A stretch of 6,641 nucleotides of DNA from Pirellulales bacterium (lineage in GTDB: Bacteria > Planctomycetota > Planctomycetia > Pirellulales > Thermoguttaceae): contig JAUWWA010000100.1 in the NCBI GenBank assembly GCA_030617125.1, positions 1 through 6,641 of the forward strand, in the 5' to 3' direction. A program made the translations under genes and the position numbers. Positions 1 through 5,592 of the stretch are shown here, piece after piece. The notes below the pieces were generated by a model. It was not told the origin of the DNA. It saw only the letters and a program-made list of their open reading frames with translations, and searched no databases. Each line of letters opens with the position of its first letter. Within the stretch, counting starts at the first letter, position 1.

Positions 1-93
1 GATGAGCGTGACGTTCATGCCGAGGTCGGCGGCGAGGAAGGCGGCGGTATAACCTCCGGGGCCGCCACCAATCACGGCGAGCTGCGTATCCAT
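1..93 (-). CDS. lpdA: Dihydrolipoyl dehydrogenase, N-terminal fragment (cut by window edge)
   Basis: Only the first 31 codons are in the window. They read MDTQLAVIGGGPGGYTAAF, followed by a segment ending in AADLGMNVTLI. This is the FAD-binding Rossmann start of the pyridine nucleotide-disulfide oxidoreductase family, with the GxGxxG dinucleotide loop at residues 9-14. The GGxAAFxAADLGM-like pattern is the form typical of dihydrolipoyl dehydrogenase, the E3 component that reoxidises dihydrolipoamide in the 2-oxoacid dehydrogenase complexes and the glycine cleavage system, using FAD and NAD+. The redox CxxxxC pair would lie beyond the window edge and cannot be checked. The ATG at 93 is chosen because the Rossmann strand begins five codons later. 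No clear Shine-Dalgarno precedes it. It lies 43 bp after the stop of the secreted-protein gene and may be cotranscribed with it. Another flavin disulfide reductase is possible but less likely. Confidence 0.85.
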   Translation of the reverse strand, partial: MDTQLAVIGGGPGGYTAAFLAADLGMNVTLI

Positions 94-136
94 GAAGCCT
101 ACTTCGTGCCCGGTTCCGAGAACTTGAATTCGGTGT

Positions 137-1024
137 TTACGGGGCGCCGAGCGAGTTGAGCGCGTCGAGCCGGGCCCGGACCTGCTCGCGCAGCCGGCCG
201 GTCGCCCCCCTGGCGGCCATGCGATAGTAGATCTTCGCCACGTTCGGCTTGCCGTCCTCTTCGGCCGTACGGCCTCGCTCGAACAGGACCATCGCTTCGT
301 TGTTCCCGGCTGTCTTCTCCGCTTGGTGCAGTCGCCGGGCTTCTGCCACGCCGGGAACCGCCCGAGTGGCTGAACTCGCCTGCGCCGCGTCCGGCCGTGT
401 CGCGGCGCCGGCAGGCCCAAGAGGTTTCACATTCGCCTCGTTCGGGCGGTTCGGGACCGCAGCCGCCCGATCGCCACGCGCCAACTGCTCTTGCATCGCC
501 CGCACCCGTGGATTGCGAGGATCGACGACCGGCAAAACACCGGCGGGCAGGGACGTCGAGAAGATCGGTTGCGGCATTACCGCACCGCCGTACGGCACCA
601 TCGGAAACCCGCCGACGACAGGAATCTGACCGATCACGAACGGGCTTAGCGACGTGTCGGAGACGTAGCCGGGCCAGCCGTTGAACAGCGTCACGCTGGG
701 CGCCTGGGTGACAAAGCTCTGGCGGTAGCCCTGGCCGGCGGCGAAGTTCATAAACCCGTTAAACCCCGGGCGCCGGACCGCGAAGCCGGAGCGGAGTCCT
801 GCGCTGGGGTCGAAGCCTCCGAACGGGGGCACGGCCATGTTCGGCCCGCCAAAGGAAGCATTCAACCCCTTCCAGTTGAATCCCCAATGGACGCCCATCC
901 GCTCGAAGAAGCTGTCGCTAACCGAATTCATCGGCGTGGTGACGGTCACCTGCTGTGCCGCGGCATGGTCGACGACAAGCCACGTCGCGGCCGACAGCAC
1001 CGCTGCGCAAACTGCAAACCGCAT
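137..1024 (-). CDS. Secreted protein of unknown function with a C-terminal TPR-like helical hairpin (295 aa)
   Basis: I do not recognise a named family. The protein starts MRFAVCAAVLSAATWLVV and has a signal peptide: basic n-region, hydrophobic core at about residues 4-18, and a likely signal peptidase I cleavage after A21-A23 (HAAA/QQ). Residues about 40-165 are low in charge and rich in Gly, Phe, Pro and Val. Residues about 165-225 are an Ala/Pro/Arg linker. The last 68 residues are amphipathic helices (for example FERGRTAEEDGKPNVAKIYY) resembling one tetratricopeptide-type hairpin, a common ending in planctomycete secreted proteins. The start at 1024 is favoured over longer in-frame ATGs because it begins the signal peptide and has a good Shine-Dalgarno 7 nt upstream; longer versions would run through lptB in another frame. 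It sits 77 bp after lptB and 43 bp before lpdA. Its product would leave the cytoplasm and could be a substrate of the signal peptidases encoded upstream, but no specific link is shown. Confidence 0.75.
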   Translation of the reverse strand: MRFAVCAAVLSAATWLVVDHAAAQQVTVTTPMNSVSDSFFERMGVHWGFNWKGLNASFGGPNMAVPPFGGFDPSAGLRSGFAVRRPGFNGFMNFAAGQGYRQSFVTQAPSVTLFNGWPGYVSDTSLSPFVIGQIPVVGGFPMVPYGGAVMPQPIFSTSLPAGVLPVVDPRNPRVRAMQEQLARGDRAAAVPNRPNEANVKPLGPAGAATRPDAAQASSATRAVPGVAEARRLHQAEKTAGNNEAMVLFERGRTAEEDGKPNVAKIYYRMAARGATGRLREQVRARLDALNSLGAP

Positions 1025-1031
1025 GAGCAAA

Positions 1032-1038
1032 CCCTCCC
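1032..1038 (-). promoter_or_regulatory. Strong Shine-Dalgarno site for the secreted-protein gene
   Basis: The minus strand reads GGGAGGG here, ending 7 nt before the ATG at 1024. It is the clearest ribosome binding site in the window. The other genes have weak or no such motif upstream of their chosen starts. It fixes the start of the 295-residue secreted protein and rules out the long in-frame extension into lptB. Confidence 0.7.
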
Positions 1039-1044
1039 CGTACG

Positions 1045-1066
1045 TTACCGGCCTTGCCACCGGTAA
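1045..1066. repeat. Inverted repeat (7-bp arms, 8-nt loop) between lptB and the secreted-protein gene
   Basis: TTACCGG at 1045-1051 and CCGGTAA at 1060-1066 are exact reverse complements around an 8-nt loop. The hairpin lies in the 77 bp gap after the lptB stop and just upstream of the Shine-Dalgarno of the next gene. There is no T-run on either side, so it is not a classical intrinsic terminator. It may be a small RNA hairpin, an operator or a chance palindrome. Confidence 0.4.
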
Positions 1067-1101
1067 TTCTATCGGCGCCTCGCCCGGCGCGTCAAGTAGG
1101 G

Positions 1102-1956
1102 CTACAGCAGAACGTCGGTCTGACCACGGCCCTCCGTTTCTCCTTGCGGGCGCGGGTGGGGACCTGGCGAGGGTTGACGCCGGCTGGGTTCGGGCTGGGT
1201 TCCAGGGCGATAGTGCGGGTCCGGGGGCGATCGGCGGCCCAGGTCCATGTCCTCGCCGAAATAGTATTTGCGGGCTTCCGGGTTGGCCAGCACCTCGCCG
1301 GGACGCCCGTGGCAGAGCACCTGCCCGTTGCGGATGACATAGCTGCGGTCGGTGATCTGCAACGTCTCGCGAACCTGATGGTCGGTAATCAAGATGGCGA
1401 TTCCCTCGCCGCGCAGATGCTGGATGATCTTCTGGATGCTGGCGATCGTGACCGGGTCGATACCGGTGAACGGCTCGTCGAGCAGAATGATCTTGGGGTT
1501 CGAGACGAGGGAGCGAGCGATTTCCAGCCGGCGCCGTTCTCCGCCGGAGAGCGATAAGGCCAGCGATTTTCGCAGCCGGGTGATATCGAACTGTTCGAGC
1601 AGTTCGTCGCATCGCTGCCGTCGCCCTCGGAGATCGACGCCGAGCATCTCCATGACCCCAAGCAGGTTTTTCTCGACGGTGAGTTTCCGGAAGACGCTGG
1701 ATTCCTGGGCGAGATATCCCATGCCGCCGTCGCGGGCGCGTCGATACATGGGCCAGTTGGTGATGTCGACGCCGTCGAGGAAGACCTTGCCTTCGTTCGG
1801 CTCGATCATTCCGCAGGTCATGTGGAAGCTCGTGGTTTTTCCGGCGCCGTTGGGCCCGAGCAGGCCGACGATTTCGCCCGGCTCCACGCGGAAGTCGACG
1901 CCGTCGACCACGCGGCGGGTGCCGTAAATCTTCACGAGTCCTTGAACTTCTAGCAT
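1102..1956 (-). CDS. lptB: LptB-type ABC transporter ATPase with a C-terminal Pro/Arg-rich extension (284 aa)
   Basis: This is the cytoplasmic ATPase that, as a dimer with LptF/LptG, powers extraction of lipopolysaccharide from the inner membrane for transport to the outer membrane. All nucleotide-binding motifs are present: Walker A GPNGAGKTT (34-42), Q-loop YLAQES (Gln84), signature LSLSGGERRRLEIARSL (134-150), Walker B IILLDEP (156-162) and the switch His in ITDHQVRET (His193). The GGERRRxEIAR, FTGIDP and ITDHQVRETL strings, and the ending YYFGEDMDLG, closely match the LptB subfamily and set it apart from other ABC ATPases. E. coli LptB has about 241 residues; here about 45 residues rich in Pro, Arg, Gly and Gln follow residue 239. 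The ATG at 1956 places MLEVQGLVKIYG at the usual family N-terminus; the longer ATG at 2088 would overlap the signal peptidase gene. It lies 44 bp after that gene. LptFG, LptC and LptA are not in the window. Confidence 0.93.
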   Translation of the reverse strand: MLEVQGLVKIYGTRRVVDGVDFRVEPGEIVGLLGPNGAGKTTSFHMTCGMIEPNEGKVFLDGVDITNWPMYRRARDGGMGYLAQESSVFRKLTVEKNLLGVMEMLGVDLRGRRQRCDELLEQFDITRLRKSLALSLSGGERRRLEIARSLVSNPKIILLDEPFTGIDPVTIASIQKIIQHLRGEGIAILITDHQVRETLQITDRSYVIRNGQVLCHGRPGEVLANPEARKYYFGEDMDLGRRSPPDPHYRPGTQPEPSRRQPSPGPHPRPQGETEGRGQTDVLL

Positions 1957-2000
1957 GATGCCGGTCCGTGGCTTGCGTGTTGCGGTCAATGCGGCCCGAT

Positions 2001-3794
2001 CTATCGTACGAATCCCATTTCCGGAAAGTTCGGAAAGAACGGCAACGAGAACATCGGCAGATGGATTTTGTACGGCGTGTCGGGCCAATAGATGAACATG
2101 GCCTTCCCGATCAACAGATCGCAGTCCACATAGAACTCATTGGCAATCGGCGTGCGCCAGAGTCGGCCATCCTGGCTCTTGGCGCTATTGTCGCCCAACG
2201 CCAAGAACTGGTCGGAGTGAAGCTCGAACGTGACTTCCCGCATATTCGCGTCGTCGAAGAAATGCCGCCAATGTTCCGGTTGACTGAGGACTTCGTGAAC
2301 GTCTTCGGCTGTGGTGAGGTTGCCTCGCTCGAAGTCGGCAATGATGCTATGCTGTTCTCGCTGGGCGATGTAGTAGATGTCGCGAAAGATTTTGAGCTTG
2401 CTGATGCGTAGTCCGGCGCCGTTGGCGCCGACGCCCACCGGGGCCAGGTCGGCCTCGGTCGGCCGGGTGTTGCCCAACGGGTCATAGGTGGTCGGTGCAT
2501 CGAACTCGACCTCGCGTCGGCCCACCCAAAGACGCAGTTGGTCGTCGACATTGGCGAAGATGATCTTGTGCTTGCCGCCGCCGCGAACCGCGGTCGTCGC
2601 GGTGGGATGATAGGCGTCGAGTCCGCTGATGCCAAGCGTCGCCTTGCCGGTGGCCACGTCGATGCGGCACCGGAATCGCCGGCCTCCTTCGACCAGCTTG
2701 AAGATCGCCTCGCCCGAGTCGGTCGTGGGCCGCAACGTGCATTTCAAGGCCAAATCGCCGACCCAGTGCATGCCGAAGGCGTCGGCGTCGTGGACCGGTT
2801 CGCTCCACGCACGGCATGTGTTGTAGGCACAGAAATCGGATATCAATTCTGGCCGCGGTTCGCCGGGCGGAAGGTTGCCTTCGGTCAGATCGAGCCATTC
2901 CGACTGCGAGGGCACGCGGTGCTCGTAGCGCAGCCAGACCTCGCCCGACGCTTCGCCGGACGTTTCATACGCGGTGAAGTCGTCCGACGGCTGCCACGCG
3001 CCGGCCGCGTCGCCGTCGGCTTCCGGACGCCACCGGGGCAACCAACCGTGCTTGCGGACCTCTGGCGTGTAGATTCGCGGTGTGAAGTCGTTATCAAAAA
3101 CCGGGTGCAACATGGCCAGCAGCTTCTTGGGCGACGCCTTTCGGGCAATGGTAAAATCATCTTCACCGCGGCGCTTGACGAAAACGTCACCGTGGCTGAT
3201 GCGGATCGTTTCGTTCGGGAGGCCCACGAGCCGCTTGATGTAGTTTCTCGTCGCCTTGCCGGGAAATTTGAATACCACGACGTCCCAACGCGGCGGTTCG
3301 CTGAACTGGTAGGCAAATTTATTGACGAGGATCCGGTCGCCCTTGGACGCCCGGTACAGCTTGCCTTTCGGATGGTCGCGGTCAAGATCCATCGTGTAGC
3401 GGCACATCGGACACGTTGCGTTGACGATGCGAGCGGCCCGCCCGAGCGAAACGCCGGTCTCGCGGTCCACCTCCTTGACGGCGCTGACCTCGAACTTGGA
3501 GCCGCACATCGGACAAACCACGTCCTTGTGGCGACCCATCAGTGTCGTGGCCATCGAGCCGGTCGGAATGACGAACGCCTCGGCCTCAAACGTGCGGAAC
3601 AAGAACGCCAGCACAAAGGCGATCGCCACCGATTCGATCGTCTCGCGAATGGCCGCCTTCGAGGGACCACGGCGCGACGGCGACTTGGCCGGCGGGGCTT
3701 CACTACGATCTTGCCGCCTCCCGGCGTCAGGGCCGGCGGCGCGCGATCGAACTGATGGACGTGGATATTTCTTGGATGGTTTTCGTTTCGGCAT
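2001..3794 (-). CDS. lepB: Signal peptidase I, enlarged paralogue B (597 aa), with CxxC cassette and large beta-rich insertion
   Basis: This is a membrane-bound S26 serine protease that removes signal peptides from exported proteins, using a Ser/Lys dyad on the outer face of the cytoplasmic membrane. In order: a basic Pro/Lys/Arg-rich cytosolic tail (1-50); one membrane helix (about 53-69); the Ser motif IPTGSM (Ser80); a cassette with C94-P-M-C97 and C128-P-M-C131; the strand GDRILVNKFAY (152-162); PRWDVVVFKFPG; the Lys motif YIKRLVGLP (Lys187); a long insertion (about 205-525) whose part 340-475 looks LamG-like; and the closing motif LGDNSAKSQDGRLW with Ser540, Asp542 and Arg544. E. coli LepB has 324 residues and 55 residues between Ser90 and Lys145; here the distance is 107. 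The usual Pro of MxPTL is Thr. The start at 3794 lies 6 bp after the stop of paralogue A, with no Shine-Dalgarno, so translational coupling is likely. Family and catalytic residues are clear; the roles of the insertions are unknown. Confidence 0.93.
   Translation of the reverse strand: MPKRKPSKKYPRPSVRSRAAGPDAGRRQDRSEAPPAKSPSRRGPSKAAIRETIESVAIAFVLAFLFRTFEAEAFVIPTGSMATTLMGRHKDVVCPMCGSKFEVSAVKEVDRETGVSLGRAARIVNATCPMCRYTMDLDRDHPKGKLYRASKGDRILVNKFAYQFSEPPRWDVVVFKFPGKATRNYIKRLVGLPNETIRISHGDVFVKRRGEDDFTIARKASPKKLLAMLHPVFDNDFTPRIYTPEVRKHGWLPRWRPEADGDAAGAWQPSDDFTAYETSGEASGEVWLRYEHRVPSQSEWLDLTEGNLPPGEPRPELISDFCAYNTCRAWSEPVHDADAFGMHWVGDLALKCTLRPTTDSGEAIFKLVEGGRRFRCRIDVATGKATLGISGLDAYHPTATTAVRGGGKHKIIFANVDDQLRLWVGRREVEFDAPTTYDPLGNTRPTEADLAPVGVGANGAGLRISKLKIFRDIYYIAQREQHSIIADFERGNLTTAEDVHEVLSQPEHWRHFFDDANMREVTFELHSDQFLALGDNSAKSQDGRLWRTPIANEFYVDCDLLIGKAMFIYWPDTPYKIHLPMFSLPFFPNFPEMGFVR
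3342..3533 (-). other. Two-CxxC cassette splitting the active site of signal peptidase B
   Basis: Residues about 88-151 lie between the Ser motif (GSMATTLMG) and the strand GDRILVNKFAY. In ordinary bacterial signal peptidases these are nearly continuous, as in GSMxPTLxxGDxxLV. The insert carries CPMCGSKFEV and, 30 residues later, CPMCRY, the spacing of a zinc-ribbon-like knuckle pair. Topology places it outside the membrane, so zinc binding or disulfide bonding are both possible. The residue positions are seen; the function is inferred. Confidence 0.75.
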
Positions 3795-3800
3795 GACTAT

Positions 3801-5318
3801 CTATCGAATATAGCGGATTTTGGCGGGGTCGGGAACCTGAAAAGTCCACCCCCACCAATGGACCAACCGAACCGGGAAGTGAACCGCCAAAGGCTTGCCC
3901 AGCAACAACTTAGCGGAAACCGCACCCGGCGCCGGCCACGTGCGACTGTCTTCGGAAACCGGACTGTTGTCGCCGAGAACAAAGTATTCGTCCTCGGCCA
4001 GCTCGAACGGCTCATCCAGCCCCCGACGACCACGCAACCCGACAGGGTGGGTGTAATACACGTCTCGATAGACGCGAACGTCACGTATTTTCACGCGAAG
4101 GCCCTGCGATCCGACGGCCAGTAGCCGGGAGGTGGGCTGGCGATCCGGCCGCAAGGGCAAATCATACGCCCAGTCATACGCCCAGGCGACCGCCACCTCG
4201 CCGTCGAAGGCCAAGAGCAACTGCTGGTCGAACAGCGAGACCTCGATGAGCAATTCGTCCGACCACGGCGGCAACTCGCCGGCCTCCGAGGGCAACGGCC
4301 GGCCGCCGTGGAGGACATCGTAGTTGTTGCCGCTGGGATCGATTCGCACCTGGAACTGCTCGCCGCCGTCGGAAATGCGAATCACAAGCAGACCCTTGCC
4401 GGCCGCCTCGACCAGTCGCAGCGACAGCATCAGGTCGGTTACCGGCCGGACCTCCTCCTCGCGTCGTGGCAGGATCTGGTTATAGCCGCTAAGGTCGGTG
4501 ACGGGCTGTTCGCGGACTGCGCATTCGTCCAGGTCACGCACGGGCAGAGACAAGCGGCGCCAGTGCCGATACTCCAGCCAATCGATCGACTGATTGCCAT
4601 CGTCGGCCGGATGCGCGAACACGCCGCCGGCAAAGGCCCATTGGCCCTTCGAGTCGACGTTCCGCCAGCGCGGCGGCGGGGTCGGCTGACGCGTCGGCTG
4701 GAAGCTCGCGTCGTGCACCAGAATCGCCAGCGCCCGTTGCCGTAGCAAGCCCTTGCGCTGGATGTACCATTTCTTGTGGCGGATGACGCCCACGTCGCCG
4801 TGGCAGATCTGGATTTTCTCGCCGGGCAGGCCGACGACCCGTTTGATCTGCGCATTGGCTGCCCGCTGCGGATGCCGGAAAGCGACAACCTCCCATCGCC
4901 GTGGCCGGCGCAGCCGGAAAAGCGATTTGTGGATCAGCACGGCGTCGCCGGGCACCTCGGGCAAGGCCTCCAGGCGGTTGCCGTCGTAGCCGCAGTTGAG
5001 GCAAACCGCCCGGGACCTGACCGGCTGGCCGGCCGCATCGCACGCGAATCGATACCCACAATCCTCGCACACCACCTCGCGGTGCGATCCCAGCAGCGTC
5101 TCGGCCATCGAGCCGCTGGTTACCCGGCAGGAGACCACCAAGCCCTCGATGTACCACGTGCGGAAAAGGAGCACGGCGATCAGCAGCAACACGGACAACT
5201 CGGAGAGCCGCCGCAGGGCGGAGTGGCAGTTCGGCAGTGGGGCGCGGATGGTGGGCATGGCGTCGCGATAGGCAAAATCGCGTGGCGGCTGGCGATGTTG
5301 TGTTGATCCACACTTCAT
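3801..5318 (-). CDS. Signal peptidase I, enlarged paralogue A (505 aa), with CxxC cassette and large beta-rich insertion
   Basis: This is a second S26 signal peptidase with the same order of parts as its downstream neighbour, from which it differs strongly in sequence. It has a membrane helix at about 38-53, Ser motif VTSGSM (Ser70), C84-E-D-C87 and C106-L-N-C109, strand GDAVLIHKS (124-132), PRRWEVVAFRHP, Lys motif QIKRVVGLPGE (Lys159), a long insertion to about residue 440 and closing motif LGDNSPVSEDSRTW (Ser455, Asp457, Arg459). Both catalytic residues are kept, so it should be active. Shared landmarks outside the catalytic core, such as VRVYRDVYYTHP against LKIFRDIYYIAQ and the final IRYIR against MGFVR, show homology over the whole length and suggest tandem duplication. 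The start is uncertain: ATG at 5318 or 5258 (residue 21, MPTIRAP), neither with a clear Shine-Dalgarno. It appears to be the first gene of the minus-strand cluster. Different substrate preference between copies is inference. Confidence 0.9.
   Translation of the reverse strand: MKCGSTQHRQPPRDFAYRDAMPTIRAPLPNCHSALRRLSELSVLLLIAVLLFRTWYIEGLVVSCRVTSGSMAETLLGSHREVVCEDCGYRFACDAAGQPVRSRAVCLNCGYDGNRLEALPEVPGDAVLIHKSLFRLRRPRRWEVVAFRHPQRAANAQIKRVVGLPGEKIQICHGDVGVIRHKKWYIQRKGLLRQRALAILVHDASFQPTRQPTPPPRWRNVDSKGQWAFAGGVFAHPADDGNQSIDWLEYRHWRRLSLPVRDLDECAVREQPVTDLSGYNQILPRREEEVRPVTDLMLSLRLVEAAGKGLLVIRISDGGEQFQVRIDPSGNNYDVLHGGRPLPSEAGELPPWSDELLIEVSLFDQQLLLAFDGEVAVAWAYDWAYDLPLRPDRQPTSRLLAVGSQGLRVKIRDVRVYRDVYYTHPVGLRGRRGLDEPFELAEDEYFVLGDNSPVSEDSRTWPAPGAVSAKLLLGKPLAVHFPVRLVHWWGWTFQVPDPAKIRYIR
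4950..5090 (-). other. Two-CxxC cassette splitting the active site of signal peptidase A
   Basis: Residues about 77-123 sit at the same point as the cassette of the downstream paralogue, between GSMAETLLG and PGDAVLIHKS. They carry VCEDCGYRF and VCLNCGYD, with 18 residues between the two pairs against 30 in the neighbour. The flanking residues vary and the loop length differs, yet all four cysteines are kept, which argues for a structural role such as metal or disulfide bonding. Confidence 0.75.
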
Positions 5319-5592
5319 AATGATTTACGCAGGGGAGCATTGCAAGAGCCCTGGTGTCGTTCCCTACTGCGGGGCGGCATGCTCAACGAAGCCCGACTAA
5401 CCGTTACAAGCGCCATTGCATGCCGTATTTGTTGTGGCGTGCGGGAATTCGCTTGCCGGGCCGTCCGGAAATGCATCCTTGGGAAATCTATCCTTAATGA
5501 GGGCCACTCCAGCCGGTGAGCGGTGCCGGGTGAGTTTGTTCGCCGACTACCGTGACCTGCAGCAAGCGATTGTCGGCCCACCGGAAGTTGCC
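5319..5592. promoter_or_regulatory. Divergent intergenic region between the signal peptidase cluster and the PilZ gene
   Basis: This 274 bp stretch separates the two divergent genes and should hold promoters for both directions. I found no convincing -35/-10 pair on either strand. It does contain a 14-bp imperfect direct repeat (5467-5495) and an 8-bp inverted repeat (CGGCATGC at 5375-5382 and GCATGCCG at 5418-5425). Short open frames cross it on both strands but none shows a recognisable protein. If the PilZ gene starts further upstream (ATG at 5497 or 5416), the region is correspondingly shorter. Confidence 0.45.
5467..5495. repeat. Imperfect 14-bp direct repeat, 15-bp period
   Basis: GGAAATGCATCCTT (5467-5480) is repeated as GGAAATCTATCCTT (5482-5495) with two adjacent mismatches and one base between copies. 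It lies in the divergent intergenic region about 100 bp before the chosen start of the PilZ gene. Tandem half-sites of a regulator are one reading; a local duplication or chance are others. Confidence 0.45.

Noticed and set aside
1025..1612. N-terminal extension of the secreted protein to an ATG at 1612
   Set aside because: It would run through lptB in another frame, is Arg/Pro-rich without recognisable sequence, and would bury the signal peptide and bypass the strong Shine-Dalgarno before 1024.
1957..2088. N-terminal extension of LptB to an ATG at 2088
   Set aside because: It overlaps the end of the signal peptidase B gene and adds 44 residues unlike the ABC fold; family N-termini match the ATG at 1956.
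2538..3755. A 405-codon open frame on the plus strand, antisense to signal peptidase B
   Set aside because: It lies wholly opposite a gene with clear catalytic motifs, has no recognisable domain, and long antisense frames are expected in GC-rich DNA.
4132..5306. Several plus-strand frames of 60-180 codons opposite signal peptidase A
   Set aside because: All are antisense to a well-supported gene and show no domain, signal peptide or ribosome binding site.
5375..5425. 8-bp inverted repeat CGGCATGC / GCATGCCG with a 35-nt loop
   Set aside because: The loop is long and the arms short, so chance within this region is quite possible. It is noted only within the intergenic entry.
5315..5581. An 88-codon minus-strand frame whose stop overlaps the ATG of signal peptidase A (ATGA)
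   Set aside because: The ATGA overlap looks like coupling, but the peptide is Arg/Ser-rich with no domain or Shine-Dalgarno, and it partly overlaps the possible 5' part of the PilZ gene. Chance is more likely.
5416..5592. Upstream in-frame extension of the PilZ protein
   Set aside because: It adds 59 residues before the PilZ motifs with no recognisable domain and contains the direct repeat. The later ATG fits better, though an intermediate start at 5497 is not excluded.
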